Below, piece by piece: positions 1 through 8,662 of a DNA stretch of 64,000 bases. Made by a program: the position numbers and the translations under genes. Every line of letters starts with the position of its first letter. Position 1 is the stretch's first letter. Where the stretch lies: assembly GCA_964389365.1 (NCBI GenBank), contig CAYMDO010000001.1, forward strand, positions 1-64,000, given 5' to 3'. The notes beneath the pieces were generated by a model that did not search any database, was not told where the DNA came from, and saw only the letters and a program-made list of their open reading frames with translations. This DNA comes from UBA993 sp964389365. GTDB lineage: Bacteria > Bacillota > Dethiobacteria > DTU022.

Positions 1-1
1 T

Positions 2-205
2 ACTCCCCGCAAAAAGTCTTATACATCAAGCGCTTCCGAAGATCGCAAATGGCTTATCAATTTACCGTTTGTCCTGCAACATCTTTTAACAGAACAATAT
101 AACCGGAATATCAACGTCGTACCGGGTTGTAAGACGGACTTACAGGCTGCTTTTTATAAACAGGCCGGGATCAGTTTTCGACCGGGCTGTAATCTTTCAA
201 TATAA
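2..205 (+). other. Unassigned open frame entering from the left edge
   Basis: The plus strand is open in frame 2 from the window edge to a TAA at 203-205, giving about 67 codons with no start inside the window. The tail would overlap the end of the convergent biotin carboxylase partner gene by about 35 bp. I do not recognise the sequence. It could be the C-terminal end of a gene lying to the left, or chance. No promoter or terminator is evident in bases 1-170. Confidence 0.2.
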
Positions 206-2225
206 AAAGCAGTTGCCCTTCCTGGACAATGTCATTTAATTTAACGGATATTTCCTCTATTTGTCCGTTAAAAGGTGCGATAACGGCATTTTCCATTTTC
301 ATAGCTTCGATATTGGCAATTTCCTCACCTTTGTGGACAATATCACCAACTTTTAACGGGCCTCTCCGGGGGTTGCCGATCCGCCAAATGTTACCGTTGA
401 GGGGCGCAGCCACTTCATCAGGGCCGGTAGCTGTCTTTATCCCTTTCGGTGTTACCCCGGGCACGCTGACCGCATAAACCCTAGTCTGATTATTGACCCT
501 CATGACCACATGGATAGAGCCATGGTGTTCTCCTCCAATGGATACCAGCTCGATGGAGCAGGGTTTGCCCCAAAACTCAAACTCAACCCGGCCGTCCGGA
601 TTAAGTAAGCCCTCGCGCCAGACATTGGTTGGCAAAACCATTGGCGCCTCCCCATATTTTTCCCTGAATTTAACAAATTCAAGGGCATCCTTGGGATGCA
701 TCAGGTAGAGAATGAATTCTTCTTCCGACGGTTCTCTGTCTATAGCAGCAGCCAGGTCAACCCTTTGCAGTTTTAGATCTTCGCCCTGCAGTGTCTCAAG
801 GGGTGATTGGCTGCAGCGTTCTTCCATTTTATTTTTCCAACAGTCACCAAAGGCACTCGCGTAAACCCAGTCGGCCGGCCAACCCATAGGCAGCACCCCG
901 TATTTACCAGAGATCAGGTTTTTAAAATCACCGGGCGCGCTCCTGAACAGCAGCAATAGTTCGTCCTGCTCATCTTGCTCCATCAGGCTTATATCCTGCT
1001 CTTTTTCCTCCACAAACTTTGTCAGCAGATCGAGAAGATGGTTAACCCCGGCTTTGCCTTTTTCTTTCGTATATTTATTCACGATACCGCTGCAGGTAAC
1101 CCAAGTGATCTGGGAACCCGGTGTAACATCAAAATAGCGGATAATCTGGTTATAGTAAGACATGGTTGTCAGGATTTCGGGCATTAGCTGCAAAAAGTCA
1201 CCCTTTTCAGCTTGTTCGAACGAGCTTGGAAAAGCGCCGCCCGGCATGCGGTGACGGGAGACCTGGTGGTCAAAGCCTTTGAAAGGAGATTCCGCCCACT
1301 CGTAATCGCGGATCCAATCGCGCACTTTTTGAACAGCGGCTTCCGCCTCTTTACGGTTTAAATGCACTGGGATTCCGGATTCTTTTAGGTATGCTTCGAC
1401 TGCCAGTATCGGAGATTGGCCATAGAATCGGGCTAAAGAATCTTCCTGAACATCAAGTATTTTGACCCCGGCTTTCGCCGCTGCCAGCAGTGCCGGTACG
1501 GCTAAACCGTCAGTCGTATGGCGATGATACTGAATGACTAGTTCAGGGTATTTTTGTTTAATTGCATCAACCAGGCCGCTTATCCGGCGCGGGCTGCCAA
1601 CCCCTGCCATATCCTTGATACAGAGAATTATCTCATCGGTACCACCGCACATTTTCACGATATCTTTAACCACACCCAGGTAGTAGCGATCGCCGGCCCA
1701 ATCGGCCTGGGTAAAACAGACGGCCGGCGAAAACAGCTTGCCTCGGTTCATCACTTCTTCAGCCACGATCTGCATATTGCGGATATCGTTTAAGAAAGAG
1801 AAACAGCGCCAAACATCGATGTCAACCCTTGATACGATATATTTAATGACATTGGCGGGGTACGGGCGGTAGCCCCAGAGATTTGTTTCCCGAACCAGGG
1901 TTTGCAATAATACATCAGGCATCTGGTTTCTTAACAGTTCGATTTCCTCAAAAGGGCATTCCCTGCGGTTCATTACCCCTACGTGCCACCGGGCTCCGCC
2001 GTGACATTCAACACTGAACAACCCCATTTTGTTGTAATGGGGAGCCAGGGTTTTTAGATCATAGATGCGCAGGCGGTTTTTATAGTCTGACTGGCCTGCG
2101 TCACGTATCGAAGTCGAAGTAAGGCAAACGCCTTCCAGCGCAGTAAGCCGTTTAACAATCTCTGATGGGGAAAGACCTGGTTTTACTAAAATGTAATCCT
2201 GCACGTTTTGTCCCCTCAAATCCAC
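171..2225 (-). CDS. Biotin-dependent carboxyltransferase (PycB/OadA-like) with C-terminal biotinyl domain
   Basis: This 684-residue protein resembles the carboxyltransferase subunit of two-subunit pyruvate carboxylase or the alpha subunit of oxaloacetate decarboxylase. It would move CO2 from carboxybiotin to a keto-acid acceptor. The N-terminal half is a DRE-TIM-like barrel: IRDAGQS near residue 40, CIKDMAG near 200 with the lysine expected to be carboxylated, and a metal-binding HRHTTDGLA near 235. A conserved C-terminal carboxylase region follows, and the last 75 residues are a biotinyl domain with EAMKMEN, biotin-accepting lysine about residue 643. The active site is divergent from family norms (RDAGQS rather than the usual RDAHQS), so the acceptor is not certain. 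The start overlaps the stop of the upstream biotin carboxylase by 10 bp, indicating translational coupling. Confidence 0.85.
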   Translation of the reverse strand: MDLRGQNVQDYILVKPGLSPSEIVKRLTALEGVCLTSTSIRDAGQSDYKNRLRIYDLKTLAPHYNKMGLFSVECHGGARWHVGVMNRRECPFEEIELLRNQMPDVLLQTLVRETNLWGYRPYPANVIKYIVSRVDIDVWRCFSFLNDIRNMQIVAEEVMNRGKLFSPAVCFTQADWAGDRYYLGVVKDIVKMCGGTDEIILCIKDMAGVGSPRRISGLVDAIKQKYPELVIQYHRHTTDGLAVPALLAAAKAGVKILDVQEDSLARFYGQSPILAVEAYLKESGIPVHLNRKEAEAAVQKVRDWIRDYEWAESPFKGFDHQVSRHRMPGGAFPSSFEQAEKGDFLQLMPEILTTMSYYNQIIRYFDVTPGSQITWVTCSGIVNKYTKEKGKAGVNHLLDLLTKFVEEKEQDISLMEQDEQDELLLLFRSAPGDFKNLISGKYGVLPMGWPADWVYASAFGDCWKNKMEERCSQSPLETLQGEDLKLQRVDLAAAIDREPSEEEFILYLMHPKDALEFVKFREKYGEAPMVLPTNVWREGLLNPDGRVEFEFWGKPCSIELVSIGGEHHGSIHVVMRVNNQTRVYAVSVPGVTPKGIKTATGPDEVAAPLNGNIWRIGNPRRGPLKVGDIVHKGEEIANIEAMKMENAVIAPFNGQIEEISVKLNDIVQEGQLLFILKDYSPVEN

Positions 2226-3673
2226 TTTGGAGTGCCAAGTGCTGATATTTCCGCAACATACCTGGCTATTTTGAGTATTTCATCTTCACTTTCTTTTTCG
2301 ATAAACATAGATATCAGTTCCTCTAAGTGTTCTTCGATAAAGCGTGTTGATATCTCACCGGCAATGAATTTTGGGTGCCTGATGATACTTAATAAAAGTG
2401 GGGTAAGGGTTTTTACCCCTTCAATACGCAGGTTCTTACTAATTGCCCGATCCATAACCCGTATAGCATCCTCCCGGTCGGCACCGGTGGCCATAAGCAG
2501 CATGATCAGGGAATCATAGTAAGGGGGGATCTCCGCACCCTCGTAATAGCCAGGAGAAAGCCTTATCGCCGGCCCCTGGGGTGAATACAAGCGTGAAATC
2601 GTACCGAAGGAAGGGTTAAATGTTCTGGGGTCTTCTGCATTGAGGCGGACTTCCAAAGCCCACCGGTTCGGCCTGATATCAGATTGCTGAAAGGCCAGCG
2701 GTTTTCCTGCCGCAACATCGATCATAATACCAACTATATCGAGGCCCGTAACAAGTTCGGTTATACCGTGTTCTACCTGCAGGCGAGCATTTACTTCCAG
2801 AAAATAGTATTTTCGATGGGCAGAATCAAAGAGAAATTCTACTGTGCCGGCCGATACATAACCAATTTTTTCCATCAGCCTCAGGGCTGCCGAACAGAGT
2901 TCTTCGCGAAGTTCATTGTCCAAAGTGGGTGACGGCGCTTCTTCTACTATTTTTTGGTTACGCCTCTGGATAGTGCATTCGCGCTCAAACAAGTGCACCA
3001 GTTGCCCGTGAAAATCTGCCACAATCTGCACTTCAATATGGCGGCCCCGTTCGATGTATTTTTCCACCAGCAGAGTACCATCCCCAAAAAACCTTTCCCC
3101 TTCAGATTTAACTCTGCCCAGGGCTTCAGGGATCTGGGCACGGCTTTCTACCTTAAGCATCCCTTTGCCTCCCCCACTGGCCGAGGCTTTGATCATAATC
3201 GGAAAATCAATCGAATCCCTTAACATCCACTGCACTATTTCTTTTTCGCTTGTGACATTACTGATCCCTGAAATTACCGGGATGCCGCAGCGTACAGCCA
3301 TCTTTTTCGATTCTATTTTATCACCCACCGCGCGAATAACTTCAGGCGGCGGGCCAATCCATACCAGCCCGGCTTCTTCAACCCTGCGGGCAAAAAGGTC
3401 GTTCTCGGCCAGGAAGCCCCAACCAGGATGCACAGCATCAGCATTTGCCTGCAGGGCTGTCCGTATTATTTTGTCTATATTTAAATACGAATCACCCGGT
3501 GGCGCATCGCCAATATGATAAGCCGTATCAGCCATCACAACGTGATGGGCAAGCCGGTCTGGAGTACTGTATACTGCTGCGGTTTTAATTCTTCTATCCC
3601 TGCAGGTATGCATGATTCTTACTGCCGGAACCCCACGGTTGGCTACAAGCACTTTTTCAAGTTGCTTCATCAA
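2216..3673 (-). CDS. Biotin carboxylase subunit (acetyl-CoA/pyruvate carboxylase type)
   Basis: The 485-residue protein has the full biotin carboxylase layout. An N-terminal fold begins KVLVANRG, an ATP-grasp domain carries KASASGGGKGM near residue 165, the catalytic EVNARLQVEH lies near 293, and a C-terminal cap follows. It uses ATP and bicarbonate to carboxylate biotin, presumably on the biotinyl domain of the next gene. The usual proline after RLQVEH is glycine here. The gene begins 23 bp downstream of a broken carbonic-anhydrase-like gene on the same strand, which would once have fitted a bicarbonate-supply role. Family assignment is secure. Whether the complex acts on pyruvate or another acceptor depends on the partner. 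Confidence 0.92.
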   Translation of the reverse strand: MMKQLEKVLVANRGVPAVRIMHTCRDRRIKTAAVYSTPDRLAHHVVMADTAYHIGDAPPGDSYLNIDKIIRTALQANADAVHPGWGFLAENDLFARRVEEAGLVWIGPPPEVIRAVGDKIESKKMAVRCGIPVISGISNVTSEKEIVQWMLRDSIDFPIMIKASASGGGKGMLKVESRAQIPEALGRVKSEGERFFGDGTLLVEKYIERGRHIEVQIVADFHGQLVHLFERECTIQRRNQKIVEEAPSPTLDNELREELCSAALRLMEKIGYVSAGTVEFLFDSAHRKYYFLEVNARLQVEHGITELVTGLDIVGIMIDVAAGKPLAFQQSDIRPNRWALEVRLNAEDPRTFNPSFGTISRLYSPQGPAIRLSPGYYEGAEIPPYYDSLIMLLMATGADREDAIRVMDRAISKNLRIEGVKTLTPLLLSIIRHPKFIAGEISTRFIEEHLEELISMFIEKESEDEILKIARYVAEISALGTPKWI

Positions 3674-3696
3674 TTATCACCCTGTTCGGCAGGTTA

Positions 3697-4083
3697 TTAT
3701 CTAGCATCACCCAAATTATTAACTTCCTCTGTTTCACAATGCTCGTTAACCCATAAACCCTTTACCTGCTGCTGAGGGAACAGATCTTTTGTCAATTTCA
3801 AAGCCAGATGTAAATCTGCCCGGTGCCTCCGGTCATCCCTATTATAGGCGGCGCGATCACAATAGCCGGCGATAAAAATATGATTTGAACCGTGGCTGGT
3901 GAGCAAAAGTTGTGCCTAATCGGCAATACAGGAAGCGGTTCGGTCATCACAGGCAAGTTTGACTTCAATACCCGGTCCGGTTATTAAACCCACATATCGG
4001 TACCCGTATTTCCCGGTGATCCATGGGAGTACCGGAAACCGGTTTCTTCCGTCAATGCAATTCAGGCAGGTGGCAAAACCCAT
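3697..4083 (-). pseudogene. Carbonic-anhydrase-like gene interrupted by an in-frame amber codon
   Basis: From ATG 4083-4081, preceded by a GGGG-type ribosome site, the frame reads 55 codons, hits TAG at 3918-3916, then continues in the same frame for 72 more codons to a TAA at 3699-3697. The first part contains LNCIDGR followed by a region resembling the INCMDGR start of a small beta-carbonic-anhydrase-like family. The second part contains SHGSNHIFIAGYCDRAAYN and GLWVNEH, matching that family's SHGS...GHHDCAGN...GLWVNE pattern from memory. The expected zinc-ligand HxDC region reads YCDR, so the histidine and cysteine are lost as well. Two independent lesions make a decayed gene more likely than stop-codon recoding. 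It lies 23 bp upstream of biotin carboxylase. Confidence 0.6.
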
Positions 4084-4289
4084 TGCTATCCCCTAACACT
4101 CCCATACAATAAATACGGTATTATAAGGCTCACATACCGCATTATTATTGATACTGACACCGGCAGCAGTCTATTTTATTGTATTGCGCAGCAAATTACA
4201 CGAGAATGAATGCATGAGTTCAATTTCATTTTGTTGAGTATAAAAAAACGTATGCCCGATGTCAATGGGTTTTTTGAGGAGAACCGGAA

Positions 4290-4682
4290 ATGAATAATGT
4301 GTTTCAGCGGACATTCTTGACCAATCATGGTCGAGTCCTTGCTTATCATGCAAAGTTGCCGCAAACCACAACGCGAAAAATTGACCAGGATATCGGCGTT
4401 ACTGAACGAGCGATACAAAAATTATTTGCGGCCTTGAAACCGGCGGATATATTATCGGGCAAAGAGCAGGCCGGAACAACATTTACACTATTTGCCCCGA
4501 TATGCCGATGCGGCACCCGATGAAACACAATTATGCCGTGAGCAACCTGCTGCTGGCGCTAGGCTGCAATCCAATGAATATGGCCTAGGATAATATTGAC
4601 ATACAAGAAGATATTCTCTCCGAATACCGGCAGCATAACAATGAATTTTATAAAAGAGTTACCGGAAAAAATATTGCAGCAT
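4290..4682 (+). pseudogene. Frameshifted winged-helix (MarR/ArsR-like) regulator
   Basis: From ATG 4290 the frame reads a recognisable winged-helix start: FLTNHGRVLAYHAKLPQ, then TTRKIDQDIGVTERAIQKL as the recognition helix-turn-helix. The match stops near 4461-4468. One base out of frame it resumes as GRNNIYTICPDMPMRHPM and then LLLALGCNP, both typical of the C-terminal part of this family, ending at TAG 4586-4588. The same frame stays open beyond that amber codon to TAA 4680-4682, so the original protein may have been longer. A single-base indel plus a possible amber mutation make it nonfunctional as read. The target genes are unknown. Confidence 0.6.
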
Positions 4683-4746
4683 AAAGAGGGAAATGGTATA
4701 TAAAAAAACCTCTTTCAAAATAAAAAATAAAATGGCTATGGATGGG

Positions 4747-4785
4747 GGCGGTGGGCAGCCGCAATACCTTGCAACCACCACCGCC
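4747..4785. terminator. Possible hairpin downstream of htrA
   Basis: GGCGGTGG at 4747-4754 can pair with CCACCGCC at 4778-4785 across a 23-base loop. There is no U-tract on either strand, so this is only a weak terminator candidate for the minus-strand htrA gene. The rest of 4683-4871 shows nothing further. Confidence 0.25.
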
Positions 4786-4871
4786 TATATATGTTAAGCG
4801 TTATTCCATGGCCTTTTTGCAGGATTGACCGTTGCTGATTGATCTATAATCGGGCATGGAATACGCGTGTA

Positions 4872-5999
4872 TCAGTAGTTTTCTTCGATCAGAGTTATCT
4901 GCAATCCAAGCTCGCTGTTCCCCCTTTGAACCTTAACTGTTACTGTATCGCCCACAGAAAATTGATCAATAATCTTGCGCACTTCTATCGTATTGTGAAC
5001 TTCCCGGTTATTGATGCTGATAATACGGTCAGCATTTTGCAAGCTGTTTAGGGCCAGCGATTCATAGACATAAACGCCTGTGTTCTGTACCCTGTAATAG
5101 AGGGCAGTGCCGGGATCAGTAATGTCGATCAACCTGACCCCTAAGATTGGCCTGCCCGGCACATAACCAAAACTAATAATCTGTTCGATTACTACTGCAG
5201 CTGTGTTTACCGGGATTGCAAAACCCAGGCCTTCAACACCGAAACCACCTGATTTTGCATTAACGATACCGATAAGCTCACCACTATTATTAAATAGCCC
5301 GCCTCCCGAGTTGCCGGGGTTAACCGCCGCTGAAGTCTGCAACAGGTTCATACTTTCGCCGTCGACAATCATATCGCGATCCAGGGCTGAAATTATACCT
5401 TCAGTAACAGTGCCGCCCAATTCGCCGAGCGGATTACCGATTACAACTGCCGGTTCACCAATGATCAGCTTGTCCGAATCTCCAAAAACAACCGGTTTTA
5501 AACCCCAGGCATCGATTTTAAGCACTGCAATATCAGTCCTGATATCACGGCCAATCAACGATGCCCGATAACTCTCGCCGCTATTTAAGCGAACTATTAT
5601 AACCTGGGCTCCACTGACAACATGGCTGTTGGTCACCACGTAGCCATCGGTGGTAATAATAACACCACTGCCGGCACCGGAAAAAACATACTGCCCCATT
5701 CTGCCTGCCGACTGCACCGTTTCAGTCCTGATTTCAACAACACTGTCCGCATTACGACTATATACCTCAGGCACACTTAAATCACTGCAATCATCGTAAA
5801 GCATGCCAAGGCTAACACCGGATTCGGATATATAATTGATCGGCTCGCCGTTTTCGTTAAAGCATTCCATCATGGCTGCTTCTTTGTTGTTAGTAACGAA
5901 ATTGGCAAGATATGCTCCCCCGAAGCCAAACAAGCCGGAGAGGACTATAGCAGTGATAATTAAAATAGCAATATTTTTTTTGTTAAGTTCTAATGACAC
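4872..5999 (-). CDS. htrA: Membrane-anchored HtrA/DegP-family serine protease with PDZ domain
   Basis: The 375-residue protein starts with a short cytoplasmic tail and one membrane helix (about residues 9-34). A trypsin-like protease domain follows, with the catalytic triad visible as VTNSHVV (His), RTDIAVLKI (Asp) and NPGNSGG (Ser), then one C-terminal PDZ domain. It would degrade misfolded proteins outside the membrane. The start is GTG 5999-5997 with GGGAG upstream. It lies 190 bp downstream of a histidine kinase gene on the same strand. This resembles the arrangement in Bacillus, where the CssRS two-component system controls htrA, so regulation by the neighbouring pair is plausible but not shown. 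Confidence 0.93.
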   Translation of the reverse strand: MSLELNKKNIAILIITAIVLSGLFGFGGAYLANFVTNNKEAAMMECFNENGEPINYISESGVSLGMLYDDCSDLSVPEVYSRNADSVVEIRTETVQSAGRMGQYVFSGAGSGVIITTDGYVVTNSHVVSGAQVIIVRLNSGESYRASLIGRDIRTDIAVLKIDAWGLKPVVFGDSDKLIIGEPAVVIGNPLGELGGTVTEGIISALDRDMIVDGESMNLLQTSAAVNPGNSGGGLFNNSGELIGIVNAKSGGFGVEGLGFAIPVNTAAVVIEQIISFGYVPGRPILGVRLIDITDPGTALYYRVQNTGVYVYESLALNSLQNADRIISINNREVHNTIEVRKIIDQFSVGDTVTVKVQRGNSELGLQITLIEENY

Positions 6000-6189
6000 T
6001 TGATATATAATCTCCCGTCAATTTATTATGGCCCCGGTCAGTAATCGGTTACTCACGTACTGATTATATGTAAAGCGGCTGACTTCAATCCCCGAAAAAG
6101 GCCGGATAAAATGAAGCAAATTTGCGGTACCTATGCGAGGCAAAATAATTATTTACCGTTATCAAATCAGTTTAAACATCCTGAATAAG

Positions 6190-7611
6190 CTACATGATAA
6201 TGGTAAATACCGTTCCGTTGCTGTCGCTTTTTACGCTAATAAAACCCTTGTGCTGCTCAATAATAGTTTTAACAATAGCCAGGCCGATGCCGTGTTTACC
6301 GCCCCGCCCTTTATAAAAACGCTCAAAGATAAAGGGCAGATCTTGATCGGCTACGCCTTCCCCATCATCTTTAATCTCGATTATTGCAGGGCCTTCTTCC
6401 TGCCGGCAGCTGATAGTAATCTCTTTACAGGCATACCTGATCGCGTTGGAGATAATATTAGCAAAAGCCCTGGTAAGATGTTTTTCCGAGCAGTTACAGA
6501 TTACCGGTTTTTCCGCAAAATCAAAGACAAAGCATACTCCCTTTTCTTCTGCCACGCTGTTCTGGCGTACGGCACAGTTGGAAAGCATTTCACGTAAATC
6601 ACAAGCAGTGCGCAGGTTCTCATCCTGCGAAAGGTTGTCGATACGAGACAGGTAAAGCAAATCTTCGACCATCTCGCTTAAGCGATCGGTTTCAGAGATA
6701 ATTACCCTACTGGCCGATTGCGCTTCCAGGATACCGTGTTCTATGCCTTCTGCACTGCAGCGAATCGACTGCAGCGGAGTGCGAAGCTCGTGCGATACAT
6801 TTTGGAAAAAGGTTTTTTGCTCGCGATCAAAGCTATCCAGATGCCTGGCTGCCGTATTCATGCTGTCGGCCAACTCTGCCAGTTCAAGCTCCTGATAGGT
6901 CGCTGAGCTTGGCGTGAAATCGCCCTTGCCGATGCGGCTTGCAAAGCGGGTCAGCTCACGAATCGGCCTGGCGATAAATCCGGAAATAAAGGTGGCAAAA
7001 ATGGTCGCGAAAACAAATGCAAGGCCGCAAACAACAAGCAATACTGTATTGATTCGGCCGGCAAATGCAGTAATAGTGGTCATATCAATGTAGGGAATCA
7101 TATAACCGGTACCGCTGAAAAAAGCCCCTTCCACCGGAACCGCTACCAGGTAGAATTCACGCCCCGAAACCTTTATCCGAGCAATTTGCTTACTTGTTAA
7201 ATCAACCTGTGAGGCTTCGAGCTGGTTAACCAGGTTTACAATCTCTTCAATGTCAAAAAACATCACATTATCAAGAGTAGGAAAAATCAGTTCATAGTTC
7301 CCGGTAATAATAATCGCTTCAGTTTTACCAACGGGTCCGCGGGGTAGCTTTCGGATACCTGAAGGCATAATAATAAATTGACCGGGAGTTAATAGCTGAC
7401 CAGACGGTTCTGTCTGCCCTTGCACTGCTCTGCCGTATTCCGCAGCCTGCAAGAAATCCTTCAATTGTTCATTGACGATGCTTTTTATATACTCATTTAC
7501 CAGCACATTAAAAATTACTAGAACCATGATAAAAACAACAGCAATGTAACCGAACAACAAGAGCGTAATCCGGGTGCGGATACTGATACGGCTTTTTTTC
7601 TCACTGCCCAC
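6190..7611 (-). CDS. Sensor histidine kinase with HAMP domain
   Basis: The 473-residue protein has two membrane helices (about 15-37 and 190-215) flanking an extracytoplasmic sensor region. A HAMP linker follows, then a dimerisation domain with the phospho-accepting histidine in NVSHELRTPLQ, and an ATPase domain with the N box (NIISNAIRYA), DDGEGV and GIGLAIVKTI. It should autophosphorylate and pass phosphate to the adjacent response regulator. It starts at GTG 7611, overlapping the regulator's stop by 11 bp. The signal sensed is unknown. The downstream htrA gene suggests envelope or secretion stress. Confidence 0.93.
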   Translation of the reverse strand: MGSEKKSRISIRTRITLLLFGYIAVVFIMVLVIFNVLVNEYIKSIVNEQLKDFLQAAEYGRAVQGQTEPSGQLLTPGQFIIMPSGIRKLPRGPVGKTEAIIITGNYELIFPTLDNVMFFDIEEIVNLVNQLEASQVDLTSKQIARIKVSGREFYLVAVPVEGAFFSGTGYMIPYIDMTTITAFAGRINTVLLVVCGLAFVFATIFATFISGFIARPIRELTRFASRIGKGDFTPSSATYQELELAELADSMNTAARHLDSFDREQKTFFQNVSHELRTPLQSIRCSAEGIEHGILEAQSASRVIISETDRLSEMVEDLLYLSRIDNLSQDENLRTACDLREMLSNCAVRQNSVAEEKGVCFVFDFAEKPVICNCSEKHLTRAFANIISNAIRYACKEITISCRQEEGPAIIEIKDDGEGVADQDLPFIFERFYKGRGGKHGIGLAIVKTIIEQHKGFISVKSDSNGTVFTIIM

Positions 7612-8305
7612 TTGCTGATTTCTCCTTCAAGCGAAAACCAAAACCCCATACCGTTTCAATAACAACTTCGCCGTCTGTCAATTTTTTTCGCAATCTGCGC
7701 ACCGTATCATCCGCTGCCCTGGTCTCCACTTCACAGGTATAGCCCCAGATATTATTGAGCAGCTCTTCCCTGGATACTGCCCGATCACTGTTTTCCAACA
7801 GGTATGTAAGCAGGTTATACTCGTTGGGAGTCAGTTCGACTGCTCTGCCGGCGAGCAATACTTTTTTACTCTGCCGGTTAAGCTCCAGATCCGCAAAGAT
7901 CAGCAAACTTTCGTTAACCTTGGCACTGCCTGCTCTTTCATACTCAACACGGCGTAATATGGCCTTAACGCGCATCACCAGAGACATCGCTGAAAACGGC
8001 TTGGTAAAATAGTCATCACTGCCTAGGTTAATGCCTGTAGCGTAATCAAAATCGCTGTCCCGGGCTGTTAACATGATTATCGGCACAGTACTGGTTTTGC
8101 GAATCTCCCGGCAAACATCAAAACCGCTGGAACCGGGCATCATAATATCTAATATAATCAGATCGCAGGGTTCTTCGCGGTAAGCAGCTAAGAGCTGATC
8201 ACCATCTTTAAAAGCGGCAACCCGGTACCCTTCGCTTTCGAGAAATGATTTAACCACATCGCGTATATTAACTTCATCATCGGCGATATAGACCAGCTCA
8301 TTCAC
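7601..8305 (-). CDS. OmpR/PhoB-family response regulator
   Basis: The 234-residue protein has a receiver domain (residues 1-120) with the acidic pair in YIADDE, the phospho-accepting aspartate in LIILDIMMPG and the conserved lysine in YFTKPF. A C-terminal winged-helix domain ends in TVWGFGFRL. The start is GTG 8305 with GGGAGG upstream. It is the first gene of a response regulator, kinase, htrA series on the minus strand. Confidence 0.94.
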   Translation of the reverse strand: MNELVYIADDEVNIRDVVKSFLESEGYRVAAFKDGDQLLAAYREEPCDLIILDIMMPGSSGFDVCREIRKTSTVPIIMLTARDSDFDYATGINLGSDDYFTKPFSAMSLVMRVKAILRRVEYERAGSAKVNESLLIFADLELNRQSKKVLLAGRAVELTPNEYNLLTYLLENSDRAVSREELLNNIWGYTCEVETRAADDTVRRLRKKLTDGEVVIETVWGFGFRLKEKSASGQ

Positions 8306-8641
8306 CTAATTAAATACCTCCCGGTTTTTCTGTTGCTATTTTAATGCTAAACGGAATATAGATCTATTGAACAGCTGTCATAAACTTGCGGCAAAACCTA
8401 CGCAAACCAGGTAGCCGCCAAGGACCGGTTCAACAAATTGTTTCATCCGCCCCGGTTCTGCGCGGCATGCCGATCTGATCACCACTTTATATCATTGAAA
8501 TCGAGTACTGCAGTATTTGCATCATATCACAGAAAACGCACTTCCCTGCCCGGATAACAGGCTACCCTAATTTAACATGCAAAAAACTATCAGGAATTGT
8601 AGGATAACATACCACGCCAACTAACATAGGAGTAATAATAC
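8306..8641. other. Divergent intergenic region with no gene
   Basis: About 340 bp separate the response regulator (minus) from the flavoprotein (plus). No open frame of note is present. Around 8388-8440 the plus strand reads CGGCAAAACC, then ACGCAAACC and GGTAGCCGCC. These loosely recall parts of a class I cyclic-di-GMP riboswitch, but the diagnostic GGACGCAAAGC element is absent, so I do not call one. Confidence 0.4.
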
Positions 8642-8659
8642 ATGATCATGGTAAAATAA
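8642..8659 (+). other. Five-codon leader frame with a good ribosome site ahead of the flavoprotein gene
   Basis: AGGAG at 8628-8632 is placed 9 bases before ATG 8642, which opens a five-codon frame (MIMVK) ending in TAA 8657-8659. The flavoprotein ATG follows 3 bases later, in the same frame and with no ribosome site of its own. Either translation is coupled through a minicistron, or a stop codon has arisen just after the original start. Confidence 0.4.
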
Positions 8660-8662
8660 AGC

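Noticed and set aside
2208..2519. Long opposite-strand frames inside the carboxylase and many other genes
   Set aside because: They lie opposite strongly supported coding frames and have no family similarity or ribosome sites.
3916..4588. UAG recoding (for example pyrrolysine) at in-frame amber codons in several broken genes
   Set aside because: The same genes also carry frameshifts or lost key residues, rpsT ends normally in TAG, and intact genes here show no internal TAG.
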